DNA of 64,000 nucleotides, taken from Lysobacter firmicutimachus (GTDB lineage Bacteria > Pseudomonadota > Gammaproteobacteria > Xanthomonadales > Xanthomonadaceae). The position numbers and the translations under genes were made by a program. The stretch lies in assembly GCF_037027445.1 (NCBI RefSeq), contig NZ_JBANDL010000002.1, forward strand, positions 1,054,001 to 1,118,000. The letters are read 5' to 3'. Below are positions 24,569 to 34,325 of this stretch, one piece after another; positions within the stretch are counted from its first letter, which is position 1; each line of letters begins with the position of its first letter. The notes below the pieces were generated by a model. That model did not search any database and was not told the origin of the DNA. It saw only the letters and a list, made by a program, of their open reading frames with translations.

Positions 24569-24946
24569 ATGACCGCAAGCTTCGCACACTTTCGTTTGCC
24601 GCTGCTGGCCGCAGTTCTCGCTTCGGCCCTGGCCGGCTGCGCGTCCACGCCGCCGCCCACGGGCGAGCTTTCCGCCGCCCGTCAGGCGGTGATGCGCGCC
24701 GACGACGCCGACGCCGACCAGTATGCCCCGCAGGACCTCAATGCCGCCCGCAGCGCGCTCAGCGCGGCCCAGGCGGCGATGTCGCAGGGCAAGGACGAGG
24801 ACGCGCGGCGGCTGTCGCTGACCGCCTCCGCAGAAGCCGACCTGGCCTACGCGCGCAGCCGGGAGGCCGTGGTCCGGGCCGAATTCGACCAGCGCCAGGG
24901 CGAGATCGCCGAGTTGCGGCGCCGTCTGCAGGAGGGCGGCCGATGA
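24569..24946 (+). CDS. DUF4398-type lipoprotein
   Basis: This 125-residue lipoprotein has a signal sequence ending in the lipobox LAGC (Cys about residue 23), then a helical region rich in Ala, Asp and Glu (LSAARQAVMRADDADADQYAPQDLNAARSAL) typical of DUF4398. It would be anchored in the outer membrane with its coiled coil in the periplasm. It overlaps the next gene by ATGA. In pseudomonads, DUF4398 proteins precede OmpA-like peptidoglycan-binding proteins; here the partner keeps the coiled coil but has no OmpA domain. Confidence 0.85.
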   Translation: MTASFAHFRLPLLAAVLASALAGCASTPPPTGELSAARQAVMRADDADADQYAPQDLNAARSALSAAQAAMSQGKDEDARRLSLTASAEADLAYARSREAVVRAEFDQRQGEIAELRRRLQEGGR

Positions 24947-25566
24947 ACGCGCGCCTGTCCGCCTGCCGTCTGGCCCTGGGCCTGGCCCTGATCTGCGCCG
25001 GCGGCCTGGCCGCCGCGGCCCCGGCCGAGGACCCCGAGCTGGCCCGTCTCGGCCAGCGCCTGAGCGCGATCGAGGCCCGCCCCGACGCCGCCCAGTTCGG
25101 CGCCTACGAGCGCCTGCGCGCCCGCCAGGCCATCGACGCGGCGCGCGAGGCGCGCAGCCGCGACCGCGCCTGGGCTGTGCGGATCGCCGATCGCCGGGTC
25201 GAGACCGCGGAAATCGTGTCCCGCACCCAATTGGCCCAGCGCGAGATCGACCGCCTCGACCGCGAGCGCAGCGAATTGCTGGTCGAGGCCAGCCGCCGCG
25301 ACGCCGAGCGCGCCCGCGCCGAGGCCGAACGCCTGCGGGTGCAGGCGCAGATCCAGGCCGAGGAGGCCGAGCGCCTGCGCCAGGCCGCCGATCAGGAGGC
25401 CCTGGCCCGGCAGGAGGCCGAGGGCCTGCTCGACAACGTCGCCAGCCAGCAGGCGGCCAAACTCAAGGCCGCGCGCGAACGCGACGCCGAGTTGGCACGG
25501 CAGGAGGCCGAACTGCTCGGTCAATCGCCGGCGGCCCCCAAGCCCAAGCCGAAAAAGAAGAAGTAA
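24943..25566 (+). CDS. Periplasmic coiled-coil protein, partner of the DUF4398 lipoprotein
   Basis: This 207-residue protein has a signal peptide (about 1-26, ending LAAAAPA). A long charged helical region (about 30-195) is dense in Glu, Arg and Ala, with heptad-like EAERLRQAADQEALARQEAE stretches, and the end is basic (PKPKPKKKK). It resembles the N-terminal DUF4398/coiled-coil half of longer DUF4398-OmpA proteins but stops before any OmpA domain, so it may be a truncated or specialised version. It is translationally coupled to the preceding lipoprotein gene. Function unknown; an envelope-spanning or scaffold role is plausible. Confidence 0.8.
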   Translation: MNARLSACRLALGLALICAGGLAAAAPAEDPELARLGQRLSAIEARPDAAQFGAYERLRARQAIDAAREARSRDRAWAVRIADRRVETAEIVSRTQLAQREIDRLDRERSELLVEASRRDAERARAEAERLRVQAQIQAEEAERLRQAADQEALARQEAEGLLDNVASQQAAKLKAARERDAELARQEAELLGQSPAAPKPKPKKKK

Positions 25567-26000
25567 GCCCGCCGCCGTCCGGCGGGCGGCGGGGCGGCTC
25601 CCGACGAACGGCCGCGCCTGCCGTTGCGGGCAGGCGTCGCCTGCGGCGAGTCGCGCCTGGGGCCCTTGGCGGGGCAGAAATGCTAGTTAAAACAATGGTC
25701 TGGGCGGGCGATGGCGGTCGATCCCGGCGAATCTGGCTGGACCCTGAAAACGGTTGCAGCCGGCCTTGCCGGATGTCGGGGACAGGAGTAGGGTCAAACG
25801 ACCAAGCGATTCCGCAGTCGCTTGGCGAGAGCCAGGCCGATGACCGATACGCCCCTGACGCAGGATCCCGCCGCCGCACACCCGCATGCGGCCGGGCGGC
25901 GTGAAGCCGGCGCCGTGTCCCGCCTGACCCACCTCACGCTCCCCCGCGACGCCCTGGTCTCACGGCCGGGGCGTTTGCATTAGTGCTGAAGGAGGCTTTC
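25567..26000. other. Long intergenic region upstream of ydcH-like gene
   Basis: The 434 bases include a hairpin CCAAGCGA/TCGCTTGG (25802-25825, eight-base loop), a possible 47-codon ORF from ATG 25840 to TAG 25983 (MTDTPLTQDPAAAHPH...) with no good Shine-Dalgarno, and ACGCCC...GGGCGT followed by TTTGCAT near 25945-25976 that could be a weak terminator. A TAGTTAAAACA patch near 25684 could be promoter sequence. No known riboswitch is recognised. Confidence 0.4.
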
Positions 26001-26219
26001 ATGTTCGAAGAACGACCGCAGCCCGAAATCGACGCGCTCATCAAGAGCAATCCGGAGTTCAAGCAGCTCTACCAGCGCCACAAGGACCTCGACAAGAAGG
26101 TCATGGACGCCGAGCTCGGCGTGTTGCCGATCGACGACACCACCCTGGGGCAGATGAAGCGCGAGAAGCTGGCTGCGAAGGACCGCCTGGTGCAGCTTTA
26201 CGAGCAGCAGCACCACTGA
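26001..26219 (+). CDS. YdcH family protein (DUF465)
   Basis: This 72-residue all-helical hairpin protein shows the DUF465 pattern: PEIDALIKSNPEFKQLYQRHKDLDKKV followed by LGQMKREKLAAKDRLVQLYEQQ. A strong AAGGAGG (25988-25994) sits six bases before ATG 26001, which is therefore preferred over the in-frame TTG upstream at 25986. The family is widespread in proteobacteria but has no established function. The gene is isolated between two gene-poor stretches. Confidence 0.9.
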   Translation: MFEERPQPEIDALIKSNPEFKQLYQRHKDLDKKVMDAELGVLPIDDTTLGQMKREKLAAKDRLVQLYEQQHH

Positions 26220-26543
26220 AGGATGCTGCGGCGCCGGCGCGAGGCCGGTGCCGCGACGGCGGGGACGGCGATGTCCCGGCCAGGATCGAAGCGGACCCCG
26301 ACCCGCCCGCGGTCGCGGTCCCCGGCTTAGCGCGGGCGGCGGCGGTCATCCTCGTCGACCGCCGCCGCCCGCGGCTACCACGCCCGCGCCTTGGCGCTCA
26401 TCGTCCGGATTCGTACCGGAACCGGCGAGCCCGTCGCGACCGCGGCGCCGGCACGCTGCGTTCTCCGCGGCCGGCGGGCGCAGCCCGCGGAGGCCCCGCT
26501 AGAATGGCCGGGAACCGCCGCATGGAGCGGCTGCAGGATCCGC
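26220..26543. other. Gene-free GC-rich region before cbs
   Basis: The 324 bases contain several GC hairpins (for example CCGCCGCCCGCGC patches near 26330-26370) and a -10-like TAGAAT at 26500-26505, about 38 bases before the cbs ATG. No protein or RNA gene is seen. Confidence 0.5.
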
Positions 26544-27914
26544 ATGGCCATTCACTCTTCCGTACTCGAACTCATCGGCAATACTCCGATCGTCAAGGCG
26601 CAGCGCCTGGATACCGGCGTCTGCGAGCTTTACTTCAAGCTCGAATCGCAGAACCCCGGCGGGTCGATCAAGGACCGGATCGGTCTGTCGATGATCGAAG
26701 CCGCCGAGAAGGCCGGCAAGATCAAGCCCGGCGACACCCTGGTCGAGGGCACCGCCGGCAACACCGGCATCGGCCTGGCCCTGGTCGCCCAACAGAAGGG
26801 CTACAAGCTGCTGCTGGTGGTGCCGGACAAGATGAGCCGGGAGAAGATCTTCAACCTCAAGGCGATGGGCGCGCAGGTCGTGCTGACCCGGTCCGACGTC
26901 GCCAAGGGCCACCCGGATTACTACCAGGACATGGCCGAGCGGATCGCCCGCGAGACCCCGGGCGCGTATTTCATCAATCAGTTCGGCAACCCCGACAACC
27001 CGGCCGCGCACGAGTTCGGCACCGGCCCGGAAATCCTCGCCCAGATGGACGGCAAGCTCGATGCGATCGTGTTCGGTTGCGGCAGCTCCGGCACCATGAC
27101 CGGCCTGTCGCGCGCGTTCGCCAAGCTGTCGCCGTCGACCGAGCTGGTCCTGGCCGACCCGGTCGGTTCGATCCTGGAGGAATACATCAACCGCGGCACG
27201 CTGTCGGACAAGTCGGCGAGCTGGATGGTCGAGGGCATCGGCGAGGACTTCCTGCCGCCGATCTCGGACTTCACCCGGGTCAAGCGGGCCTATGCGATCT
27301 CCGACAAGGAAAGCTTCCTGACCGCGCGCGAACTGCTGGAGAAGGAGGGCATCCTCGGCGGCTCCTCGACCGGCACCCTGCTGGCCGCGGCGCTGAAGTA
27401 CTGCCGCGAGCAGACCGAGCCCAAGAAGGTGCTGGTGTTCGTCTGCGACACCGGCAACAAGTACCTGTCGAAGATGTACAACGACTACTGGATGCTCGAC
27501 AACGGCTTCATCGAGCGTCCGCGCCACGGCGACCTGCGCGATCTGATCCTGCGCCCGTACTCGCAGCGCGACACGGTCGTGGTCGGTCCCGGCGACCTGC
27601 TGGTGACGGCGTACCAGCGCATGAAGCTCTACGACGTATCGCAGTTGCCGGTGATGGACGGCGAGCACATCATCGGCATCGTCGACGAGAGCGACGTGCT
27701 GCTGCACGTCTACGGCGACGAGTCGCGCTTCCGCGACCCGGTGTCGACCGCGATGGTCAGCAAGCTCGACAAGATCCCGGTCGGCGAGCCGATCGAGTCG
27801 TTGCTGCCGGTGTTCGACCGCGGCCATGTCGCCATCGTCATGGACGGCGAACGCTTCCTCGGCCTGATCACCCGCATCGACTTGCTGAACTTCCTGCGCC
27901 GCCGGGTGCAGTGA
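26544..27914 (+). CDS. Cystathionine beta-synthase with C-terminal CBS domain pair
   Basis: This 456-residue PLP enzyme condenses homocysteine with serine (or acetylserine) to cystathionine, the first step of reverse transsulfuration. The PLP lysine is Lys43 in PGGSIKDRIG; GTAGNTGIGLALVA binds substrate and GCGSSGTMTGLSRAF the cofactor phosphate. Residues about 335-456 form two CBS motifs (LPVMDGEHIIGIVDESDVL and VAIVMDGERFLGLITRIDLL), which in many proteins bind adenosyl ligands. Cysteine synthases lack this tail, so CBS is preferred. metB follows 239 bases downstream, completing the pathway. Confidence 0.93.
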   Translation: MAIHSSVLELIGNTPIVKAQRLDTGVCELYFKLESQNPGGSIKDRIGLSMIEAAEKAGKIKPGDTLVEGTAGNTGIGLALVAQQKGYKLLLVVPDKMSREKIFNLKAMGAQVVLTRSDVAKGHPDYYQDMAERIARETPGAYFINQFGNPDNPAAHEFGTGPEILAQMDGKLDAIVFGCGSSGTMTGLSRAFAKLSPSTELVLADPVGSILEEYINRGTLSDKSASWMVEGIGEDFLPPISDFTRVKRAYAISDKESFLTARELLEKEGILGGSSTGTLLAAALKYCREQTEPKKVLVFVCDTGNKYLSKMYNDYWMLDNGFIERPRHGDLRDLILRPYSQRDTVVVGPGDLLVTAYQRMKLYDVSQLPVMDGEHIIGIVDESDVLLHVYGDESRFRDPVSTAMVSKLDKIPVGEPIESLLPVFDRGHVAIVMDGERFLGLITRIDLLNFLRRRVQ

Positions 27915-27925
27915 CCGGCCGGCGG

Positions 27926-27952
27926 GCGGGCGCGCCGCGACGGCGCGCCCGC
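27926..27952 (+). terminator. Hairpin after cbs
   Basis: GCGGGCGCGCCG and CGGCGCGCCCGC form a perfect 12-base stem with a CGA loop. No T tract follows (GTTCAGG), so its termination strength is uncertain. Confidence 0.5.
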
Positions 27953-28153
27953 GTTCAGGACGACCGGGCCGGGCGGCACGCCTTCCACCCGTTCAGTTCG
28001 CGACCGGGCGCACAGACTCGGTCGCGCCGGCCGCCACGGCCCGCCTGCACCCCGGCTGAAGTCCCGGCCGGCGCGAAGAGCCCCTCACCGCGGCAATGTT
28101 AGAATTCGCGGTTACGCCAAATGGCGCGACATCCAGCGAATGGGACGGATTCA

Positions 28154-29335
28154 ATGAGCCAACAGCAGGCAAAGGGCGGGGCGTCCAAGCTCGGCCTCGG
28201 CACTCTCGCGATCCATGCGGGACAGTCGCCCGACCCCAGCACCGGCGCGGTCATGCCGCCGATCTACGCGACCTCGACCTACGCCCAGCGCAGCCCCGGC
28301 GAACACCAGGGCTTCGAGTACTCGCGCAGCCACAACCCGACCCGCTTCGCCTACGAGCGCTGCGTCGCCGGCCTGGAAGGCGGTAGCCGCGGCTACGCCT
28401 TCGCCTCCGGCCTGGCCGCGACCTCGACCATCCTCGAGCTGTTCGACGCCGGCAGCCACGTGATCGCGATGGACGACGTCTACGGCGGCACCTACCGCCT
28501 GTTCGAGCGCGTCCGCCGCCGCTCCGCCGGACTGGACTTCAGCTGGGTCGACCTCAGCGACGTCGCCGCCTTCGAGGCGGCGATCCGCCCCGAAACCAAG
28601 CTGGTCTGGATCGAGACCCCGACCAACCCGTTGCTGAAGCTGGTCGACATCGCCGCGATCGCCGCGATCGCGCGCAAGCGCGGCCTGGTGGTGGTGGTCG
28701 ACAACACCTTCTCCTCGCCGATCCTGCAGCGCCCGCTCGAACTGGGCGCGCACATCGTCATGCACTCGGCGACCAAGTACCTCAACGGCCATTCCGACAT
28801 CGTCGGCGGCATGGCCGTGGTCGGCGACGACGCCGACCTGGCCGAGCGCCTGGGCTTCCTGCAGAACGCGGTCGGCGGTATCCAGGGCCCGTTCGACAGC
28901 TTCCTGGCCTTGCGCGGCCTGAAGACCCTGCACCTGCGGATGAAGGCGCACTGCGAGAACGCGCAGGTCCTGGCCGAGTGGCTGGAAACCCATCCCGCGG
29001 TCGAGAAGGTGATCTATCCGGGCCTGAAGTCGCATCCGCAGCACGCCCTGGCCCAGCGCCAGATGCACGGCTACGGCGGCATGATCAGCCTCTTCGTCAA
29101 GGGCGGCCTGGACGGCGCGCGGCGGATGATGGAACGCTGCGAGCTGTTCACCATCGCCGAGTCGCTCGGCGGCGTGGAAAGCCTGGTCAATCATCCGGCG
29201 GTGATGACCCACGCCTCGATCCCGCCCGATCGCCGCGCCGCCCTGGGCATCGCCGACAACCTGGTGCGCCTGAGCGTGGGCGTGGAGGATGCGGCCGACC
29301 TGAAGGCCGAGCTCGAGCGGGCGCTGAGTGCTTAA
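28154..29335 (+). CDS. metB: Cystathionine gamma-lyase/gamma-synthase family PLP enzyme
   Basis: This 393-residue Cys/Met-metabolism PLP enzyme has Lys208 in HSATKYLNGHSD, the Schiff-base site; GLAATSTILELFDAGSHVIAMDDVYGGT and WIETPTNPLLK are further family blocks. Sequence alone does not separate gamma-synthase (MetB) from gamma-lyase (Cgl). The upstream cystathionine beta-synthase gene favours a gamma-lyase role in turning cystathionine into cysteine. ATG 28154 follows a -10-like TAGAAT (28100-28105) by about 50 bases. The O-antigen cluster begins 48 bases after the stop. Confidence 0.93.
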   Translation: MSQQQAKGGASKLGLGTLAIHAGQSPDPSTGAVMPPIYATSTYAQRSPGEHQGFEYSRSHNPTRFAYERCVAGLEGGSRGYAFASGLAATSTILELFDAGSHVIAMDDVYGGTYRLFERVRRRSAGLDFSWVDLSDVAAFEAAIRPETKLVWIETPTNPLLKLVDIAAIAAIARKRGLVVVVDNTFSSPILQRPLELGAHIVMHSATKYLNGHSDIVGGMAVVGDDADLAERLGFLQNAVGGIQGPFDSFLALRGLKTLHLRMKAHCENAQVLAEWLETHPAVEKVIYPGLKSHPQHALAQRQMHGYGGMISLFVKGGLDGARRMMERCELFTIAESLGGVESLVNHPAVMTHASIPPDRRAALGIADNLVRLSVGVEDAADLKAELERALSA

Positions 29336-29383
29336 GACCATGATCGTGGTGCGCTGGAAGCTCGCGTGCAGGAGCGCGCGCCC

Positions 29384-30727
29384 ATGACCGCTGCCGCTTT
29401 CGACTCCACCCGCGGCCTGTTGGCGCTGTGGGCCTGGGGGCGCCGGCAAGCCTGGCTACAAGGCGTGTATCGGCTTGTTCCGCAGCGCGCCCGCTACAAG
29501 GTGTCGTTCGAACTGGCGCGCCGGGCGAGCCGACGCACCCGCTTCCCGCGAACCGAGTCCTGGTCGCGGCCCATAGCGACGTCCACGCCGGCGGCGCCGG
29601 CGGCGCCGGCGATCGGCGCGGGAGCCAACATCCTGGGCTACCTGCGCGGCCAGTTCGGTTTGGCCGAAAGCGCGCGAATGTATTCACGCGCGCTGCTCGA
29701 TGCGCGTTATCCCGTGGCTCTGTTCGATGTCGCCATCGATCTGCCGCACGGTCTCGACGACCGCAGTGTCGAGGCGCATATCGGCGACGCCACGCCTTAC
29801 TCAACCAGCATCCTATTCGTCAATCCCGATTGTCTGCAGCCGGCTATGGATCTCATCGGCCCGGCGCGCCTGCGCGGCAAGCGGTTGATCGCCTGCTGGT
29901 TTTGGGAGTTGCAGGACATTCCGCACGATTGGTTGCCGGCGATCGAGCTGGTGGACGAAATCATGGTCGCGTCCGAGTTCGTCAAGGACGCCTTCGAGCG
30001 GGTCACCGACAAGCCGGTGTTCTGCGTCCCGTTGCCGTTGAGCCCGGTGCCCGACAGCGGCCTGCAGCGTGGCGACTTCGGCTTGCCGGAAGATTCTTTC
30101 GTTTTCCTGTGTACGTTCGACTTCAACTCCTGGGTGCATCGCAAGAATCCGTTCGCGGTGATCGAGGCTTTTCGGCGGGCGTTTCCGCAAGGTCGCGATG
30201 ACGTGCAGCTGCTGGTTAAGTCCAGCAACGGCCATCGCCACCCGGACAAGTTCCTCGAGCTGCTGGCGGCAAGCGCACAGGATCCGCGCATAGTGGTGCG
30301 CGACGAAGTCATCGACCGCGCGCATGTTCACGCCCTGCAGCGTTGCGCCGACGTCTACGTATCGCTGCATCGCGCCGAAGGCTTCGGCTTGGGGCTGGCC
30401 GAGTGCATGGCAATGGGCAAGCCGGTAATCGCCACCGGGTGGTCCGGCAACGTCGACTTCATGGACCAGGCCAACAGCTGTTTGGTTGGCTATCGGCTGG
30501 TGCCGGTAGGCGACGGAGAATATCCGCATCCCGATGGAGCGCTGTGGGCCGAGGCCGATGTGGACGAGGCAGCCGCGCACATGCGGCGCCTGGCCGACGA
30601 CCGCGGCTATGCGGCGGGCTTAGGCGCGCGCGCGGCGCAGTCCGTTGCGGCGAGGTTATCTCCGCAAGCAGCTGCGGCGGCGCTGATCGCGCGACTCGAA
30701 GCCGGGTCGGTCGGAGGACTGAGCTGA
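29384..30727 (+). CDS. Glycosyltransferase family 4 protein, first gene of the O-antigen operon
   Basis: This 447-residue cytosolic GT4-type enzyme has an N-terminal basic segment, an acceptor half starting at GANILGYLRGQFGLAESARM, and a donor half with LLVKSSNG, ADVYVSLHRAEGFGLGLAECM (the E-x7-E motif) and GKPVIATGWSGNVDFM. AGGAG sits nine bases before ATG 29384. The donor may be GDP-D-rhamnose or GDP-mannose, given the neighbours, but this is inferred. It lies 87 bases upstream of wzm on the same strand. Confidence 0.88.
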   Translation: MTAAAFDSTRGLLALWAWGRRQAWLQGVYRLVPQRARYKVSFELARRASRRTRFPRTESWSRPIATSTPAAPAAPAIGAGANILGYLRGQFGLAESARMYSRALLDARYPVALFDVAIDLPHGLDDRSVEAHIGDATPYSTSILFVNPDCLQPAMDLIGPARLRGKRLIACWFWELQDIPHDWLPAIELVDEIMVASEFVKDAFERVTDKPVFCVPLPLSPVPDSGLQRGDFGLPEDSFVFLCTFDFNSWVHRKNPFAVIEAFRRAFPQGRDDVQLLVKSSNGHRHPDKFLELLAASAQDPRIVVRDEVIDRAHVHALQRCADVYVSLHRAEGFGLGLAECMAMGKPVIATGWSGNVDFMDQANSCLVGYRLVPVGDGEYPHPDGALWAEADVDEAAAHMRRLADDRGYAAGLGARAAQSVAARLSPQAAAAALIARLEAGSVGGLS

Positions 30728-30814
30728 TGCGTTCCGGTTGCATCATCGGCGCCGCACGAATCGGATCCGCATCGTGCGGTCCGCGCGTCGCCTCGGATTT
30801 GGTTGGAGACCTCA

Positions 30815-31609
30815 ATGCGTGACCTGATTCTCGCGATATGGCGCTATCGCTTCTTCATCGCCTCATCAATCAAGAATGATCTGCGTTCGCGTTTCGTGCG
30901 CAGCAAGCTAGGCGGCTTATGGATGATCATCCATCCGCTGATGCAGGTGCTGATCTTCGCCCTGATTCTGTCGGAGGTGCTGGCGGCCAAGCTGCCTGGC
31001 ATCGACAACAAGTACGCCTATGCGCTGTACCTGATGGCTGGAATGACGTGCTGGTCGTTGTTTGCCGAGACCATCTCGCGCTTCCTGAGCCTTTTCGTCG
31101 ATAACGGCAACCTGATGAAGAAGATGGCGTTCCCGCGCATCTGCCTGCCGATCATCGCGGCTGGCACCACGTTGGTGAACAACGTGTTGTTGTTGCTGGC
31201 GATCTTCGCGGTTTTTGCGGTGCTGGGGCATTTCCCCGGCGCCACGGCTTTGTGGTTGCCGTTGTTGATGTTGTTGACCCTTGTGTTGGCGATGGGCTTC
31301 GGCATGGTGCTCGGCGTGCTGAACGTGTTCATGCGCGATATCGGCCAAGTGGTGCCTGTGGTGCTGCAGGCGCTGTTCTGGCTGACGCCGGTGGTGTACG
31401 TGATCAAGGCCTTGCCGGAGCACTACCATCAGTGGTTCCGGCTCAATCCGATGTATCCGTTGGTGACCAGCTACCAGAACGTGCTCGTGTTCCAGAAGCC
31501 GCCGCTGCTGGCGGATCTGGCCTGGTTGTCCGTGTGGGCGGGAGCCTTCATGTTCATCGGTTTCTGGACCTTTCGGCGCGCCAGCCCTGAAATGGTGGAC
31601 GTGTTATGA
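30815..31609 (+). CDS. wzm: O-antigen ABC transporter permease (Wzm)
   Basis: This 264-residue ABC-2 type inner-membrane permease has six hydrophobic segments, and the early motif SKLGGLWMIIHPLMQVLIFALIL is typical of polysaccharide exporters. GGAG is six bases before ATG 30815; the TTG at 30803 is too early. With Wzt it would move undecaprenyl-linked polymer to the periplasm. It overlaps wzt by four bases (ATGA). Unlike Wzy-dependent systems, no wzx or wzy is present, which fits a homopolymer built fully in the cytosol. Confidence 0.93.
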   Translation: MRDLILAIWRYRFFIASSIKNDLRSRFVRSKLGGLWMIIHPLMQVLIFALILSEVLAAKLPGIDNKYAYALYLMAGMTCWSLFAETISRFLSLFVDNGNLMKKMAFPRICLPIIAAGTTLVNNVLLLLAIFAVFAVLGHFPGATALWLPLLMLLTLVLAMGFGMVLGVLNVFMRDIGQVVPVVLQALFWLTPVVYVIKALPEHYHQWFRLNPMYPLVTSYQNVLVFQKPPLLADLAWLSVWAGAFMFIGFWTFRRASPEMVDVL

Positions 31610-32838
31610 ATGGCGGCGCATTGCAGGTTCATCGGCTTGGCAAGGCCTATCGGCATTGGCGCAGCGAGTGGCTGCGGGTGGCCTCGTGGTTCGGCCTCTA
31701 CACCGGCGTCGCGGATGAGCATTGGGTGTTGCGCGACGTTTCGTTCTCCGTCGCGCCCGGCGAGAGCGTCGGTATCGTCGGCCAGAATGGCGCCGGCAAG
31801 AGCACCTTGCTCAAGTTGGTGACCGGCACCTCGCGGCCGACCGAAGGCGCGGTGGGCGTGCAAGGCCGGGTCGCGGCGATCCTGGAGCTGGGGATGGGCT
31901 TCAACCCCGATCTTACCGGCCGCCAGAACGCATTCCATTCGGCCGGTCTGATGGGCTATTCCGAGTCCCAGATCGCCGCCGTGATGCCCGAGATCGAGCG
32001 CTTCGCGGAGATCGGCGAGTACTTCGACGAACCGGCGCGGACGTATTCCAGCGGCATGCAGATGCGCGTAGCTTTCAGCGTGGCGACCGCGATCCGGCCT
32101 GACGTGCTGATCGTCGACGAAGCGCTGTCGGTCGGCGACGCCTATTTCGTCCATAAGAGCTTCCAGCGTATTCGCGAGTTCCGCGAAGCGGGAACGACCT
32201 TGCTGATCGTTTCCCACGATGCGGTCGCGATCCAGTCGATGTGCGACCGTGCGGTACTGCTGGATGCGGGGCGTTTGGTATTGGACGGGCCGCCGCAGGA
32301 AGTCTTCGACTATTACAACGCGATGATCGCGGACAAGGAAAACGCCTCGATCCGGATCGAGGCCAGCCAGGGCCACGTGGCCACCCATTCCGGCTCGGGC
32401 GAAGCGGTGTTCGAATCGGTCGGGTTGTTCGACGCACAGGGGCAGCCGGTCGAGTTCGTCGAAGTGGGGGCGCCGCTGACGCTGCAAGCGCGAGTCCGAG
32501 CGAACGAAAAAATTCCACGCCTGATTTTCGGCTACATGCTGCGCGACCGGCTCGGCCAGCCGATTTACGGCACCAACACCGACCACACCGCTCAGCCGGT
32601 GGAAGGCTTACGCGAAGGCGACGAAATTGTTTTCCGGGTGTGCTTCCAGGCCGATCTGGGCGTCGGGTCGTATTCAATATCGGTCGCTCTGTCGAGCACC
32701 GAAACCCATTTGGTCAAGAACTACGAGTGGCGCGACATGGCCGTGCTGTTCACCGTGGCCAACGCTGCCAAGCCGAGATTCGTGGGTCTTGCTTATCTGC
32801 CGGCCTCGATCGAGGTCCAGCATAAGCATGGAGCATGA
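31606..32838 (+). CDS. wzt: O-antigen ABC transporter ATP-binding protein (Wzt)
   Basis: This 410-residue ATPase has Walker A GIVGQNGAGKSTLLK (Lys65), signature YSSGMQMRVAFS, and Walker B DVLIVDEALSVGD. The C-terminal Wzt_C domain (about 260-405) has the beta-sandwich pattern (GEAVFESVGLFDAQG...) that recognises the finished chain end in E. coli O8/O9a type systems. Its presence implies a capped O-polysaccharide, and the next gene encodes a candidate capping methyltransferase. It partners with wzm. Confidence 0.94.
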   Translation: MNGGALQVHRLGKAYRHWRSEWLRVASWFGLYTGVADEHWVLRDVSFSVAPGESVGIVGQNGAGKSTLLKLVTGTSRPTEGAVGVQGRVAAILELGMGFNPDLTGRQNAFHSAGLMGYSESQIAAVMPEIERFAEIGEYFDEPARTYSSGMQMRVAFSVATAIRPDVLIVDEALSVGDAYFVHKSFQRIREFREAGTTLLIVSHDAVAIQSMCDRAVLLDAGRLVLDGPPQEVFDYYNAMIADKENASIRIEASQGHVATHSGSGEAVFESVGLFDAQGQPVEFVEVGAPLTLQARVRANEKIPRLIFGYMLRDRLGQPIYGTNTDHTAQPVEGLREGDEIVFRVCFQADLGVGSYSISVALSSTETHLVKNYEWRDMAVLFTVANAAKPRFVGLAYLPASIEVQHKHGA

Positions 32839-32922
32839 GGCCTTAGCCGCTGGAGCGTGGTTCGCGGTGAGGGCGACCCTGCGATCCGCGCCGGCATCCA
32901 ATCGAGATCGAGAGAGAGTGAC

Positions 32923-34325
32923 ATGAGTGCTTCATTTATGACGTTCGATGTCGGACACGTGCTTCGCCGCGTCCGCAACGAAGTGGCCCGGCTGGGTGGC
33001 AGCCCCGAGGCGTTGGGCGGGGATTTTCTCGACGGGGGAGAGGATTCCCTGCCGCGCTGGCGCCCGGTGACGCCTCCGCTCGAGCGCAAGGCAGCGTACA
33101 CTCTGGGCGAGCTTCTGGCCTATTCGGACGAGGCTTTCATCGAAAATGCCTACATGGCGATCTTGCGCCGCCGGCCCGACGAAGGCGGCGGCCGCGCCTT
33201 GACCGAAGCATTGCGCAGCGGTCAGCTGACCAAGATCGGCGCGCTTGGCGAACTGCGCTGGTCGGCCGAAGGGATGCTGTATCAAACCCACATCGACGGG
33301 CTACTGGTTCCCTACACTTTCTTCAAATGGTCGCGCAAACGGCTGATCGGCCCGGCGCTGCGATGGGCCCACGCGGTGTTGCGGCTGGGCGACATGCCCA
33401 GGCGCGCCGCGGCCGGAGAGGCGGCGCAGAGTCGCGAGACCCGCGAACTGGGCCGCCTTGTCAACACGCTTTCGCTGGCAACCGAGGCGCGCCTGGCGCG
33501 CGTCGAGTCCTGGGTGGACGCCGCCACCATCGCCGCGCGCGAGGAGGCGCGGACCGAAAAGACCTTGTTCGAGCGTTTGGCCCGGGTCGAGGCCTGGATC
33601 GATGCCCAGGCCGCCGAGAAGGCGGCGAGCGAATCGCGCGAGCAGGCCTTGGCGCCGTTGTACGTGCGCTTCGAGGAGGCGTTTCGGGGCGCGCCGGATT
33701 TGATCCGCCAGCGCGCGCTGCCGTATCTGGGAATGGTACAGGCAGCCGGCTTGGGGACGGCTGCCGCGCCGATCGTCGACGTCGGCTGCGGCAACGGCGA
33801 ATGGCTGGAATTGCTGCGCGACCACGGCCTGGTCGGACGCGGCATCGATACCAACGCGACGTTCGTGCAGAGCTGCCGCGCACGCGGGCTGGATGCAATG
33901 GAAGGTGACGCCCTGGCCTTGTTGGCCTCCATGCCGGACGAGTCGGTCGGCGCCGTCACCGGCATGCACATTGCCGAACATCTGCCGTTCCCGGTCCTGG
34001 TGCAACTGGTCGACGAATGCCGGCGGGTCATCCGTCCCGGCGGAATGTTGATCCTGGAGACGCCGAACCCGGAGAATCTGCTGGTCGCATCCCACTATTT
34101 TTACTTCGACCCGACTCACCGCAATCCGTTGCCGCCGCTGGCGCTGCAGTGGCTGGCTGGGGAACGTGGCTTCGAGCATGTCACGATCGAGCGACTGACC
34201 ATCGGACGGGAAATCCAGGCGCCGCCGTTGCTGCCCGAAGATGCAGCCGGCGCGGCTTCGATCAACGTCATGCTGAGCTTGCTGCACGCCGCGCCGGATT
34301 ACGCGATTGTCGCGAGGCGCGGACA

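Noticed and set aside
25680..25904. 74-codon ORF before the YdcH gene
   Set aside because: No Shine-Dalgarno, unusual composition and no family resemblance; kept only as part of the intergenic description.
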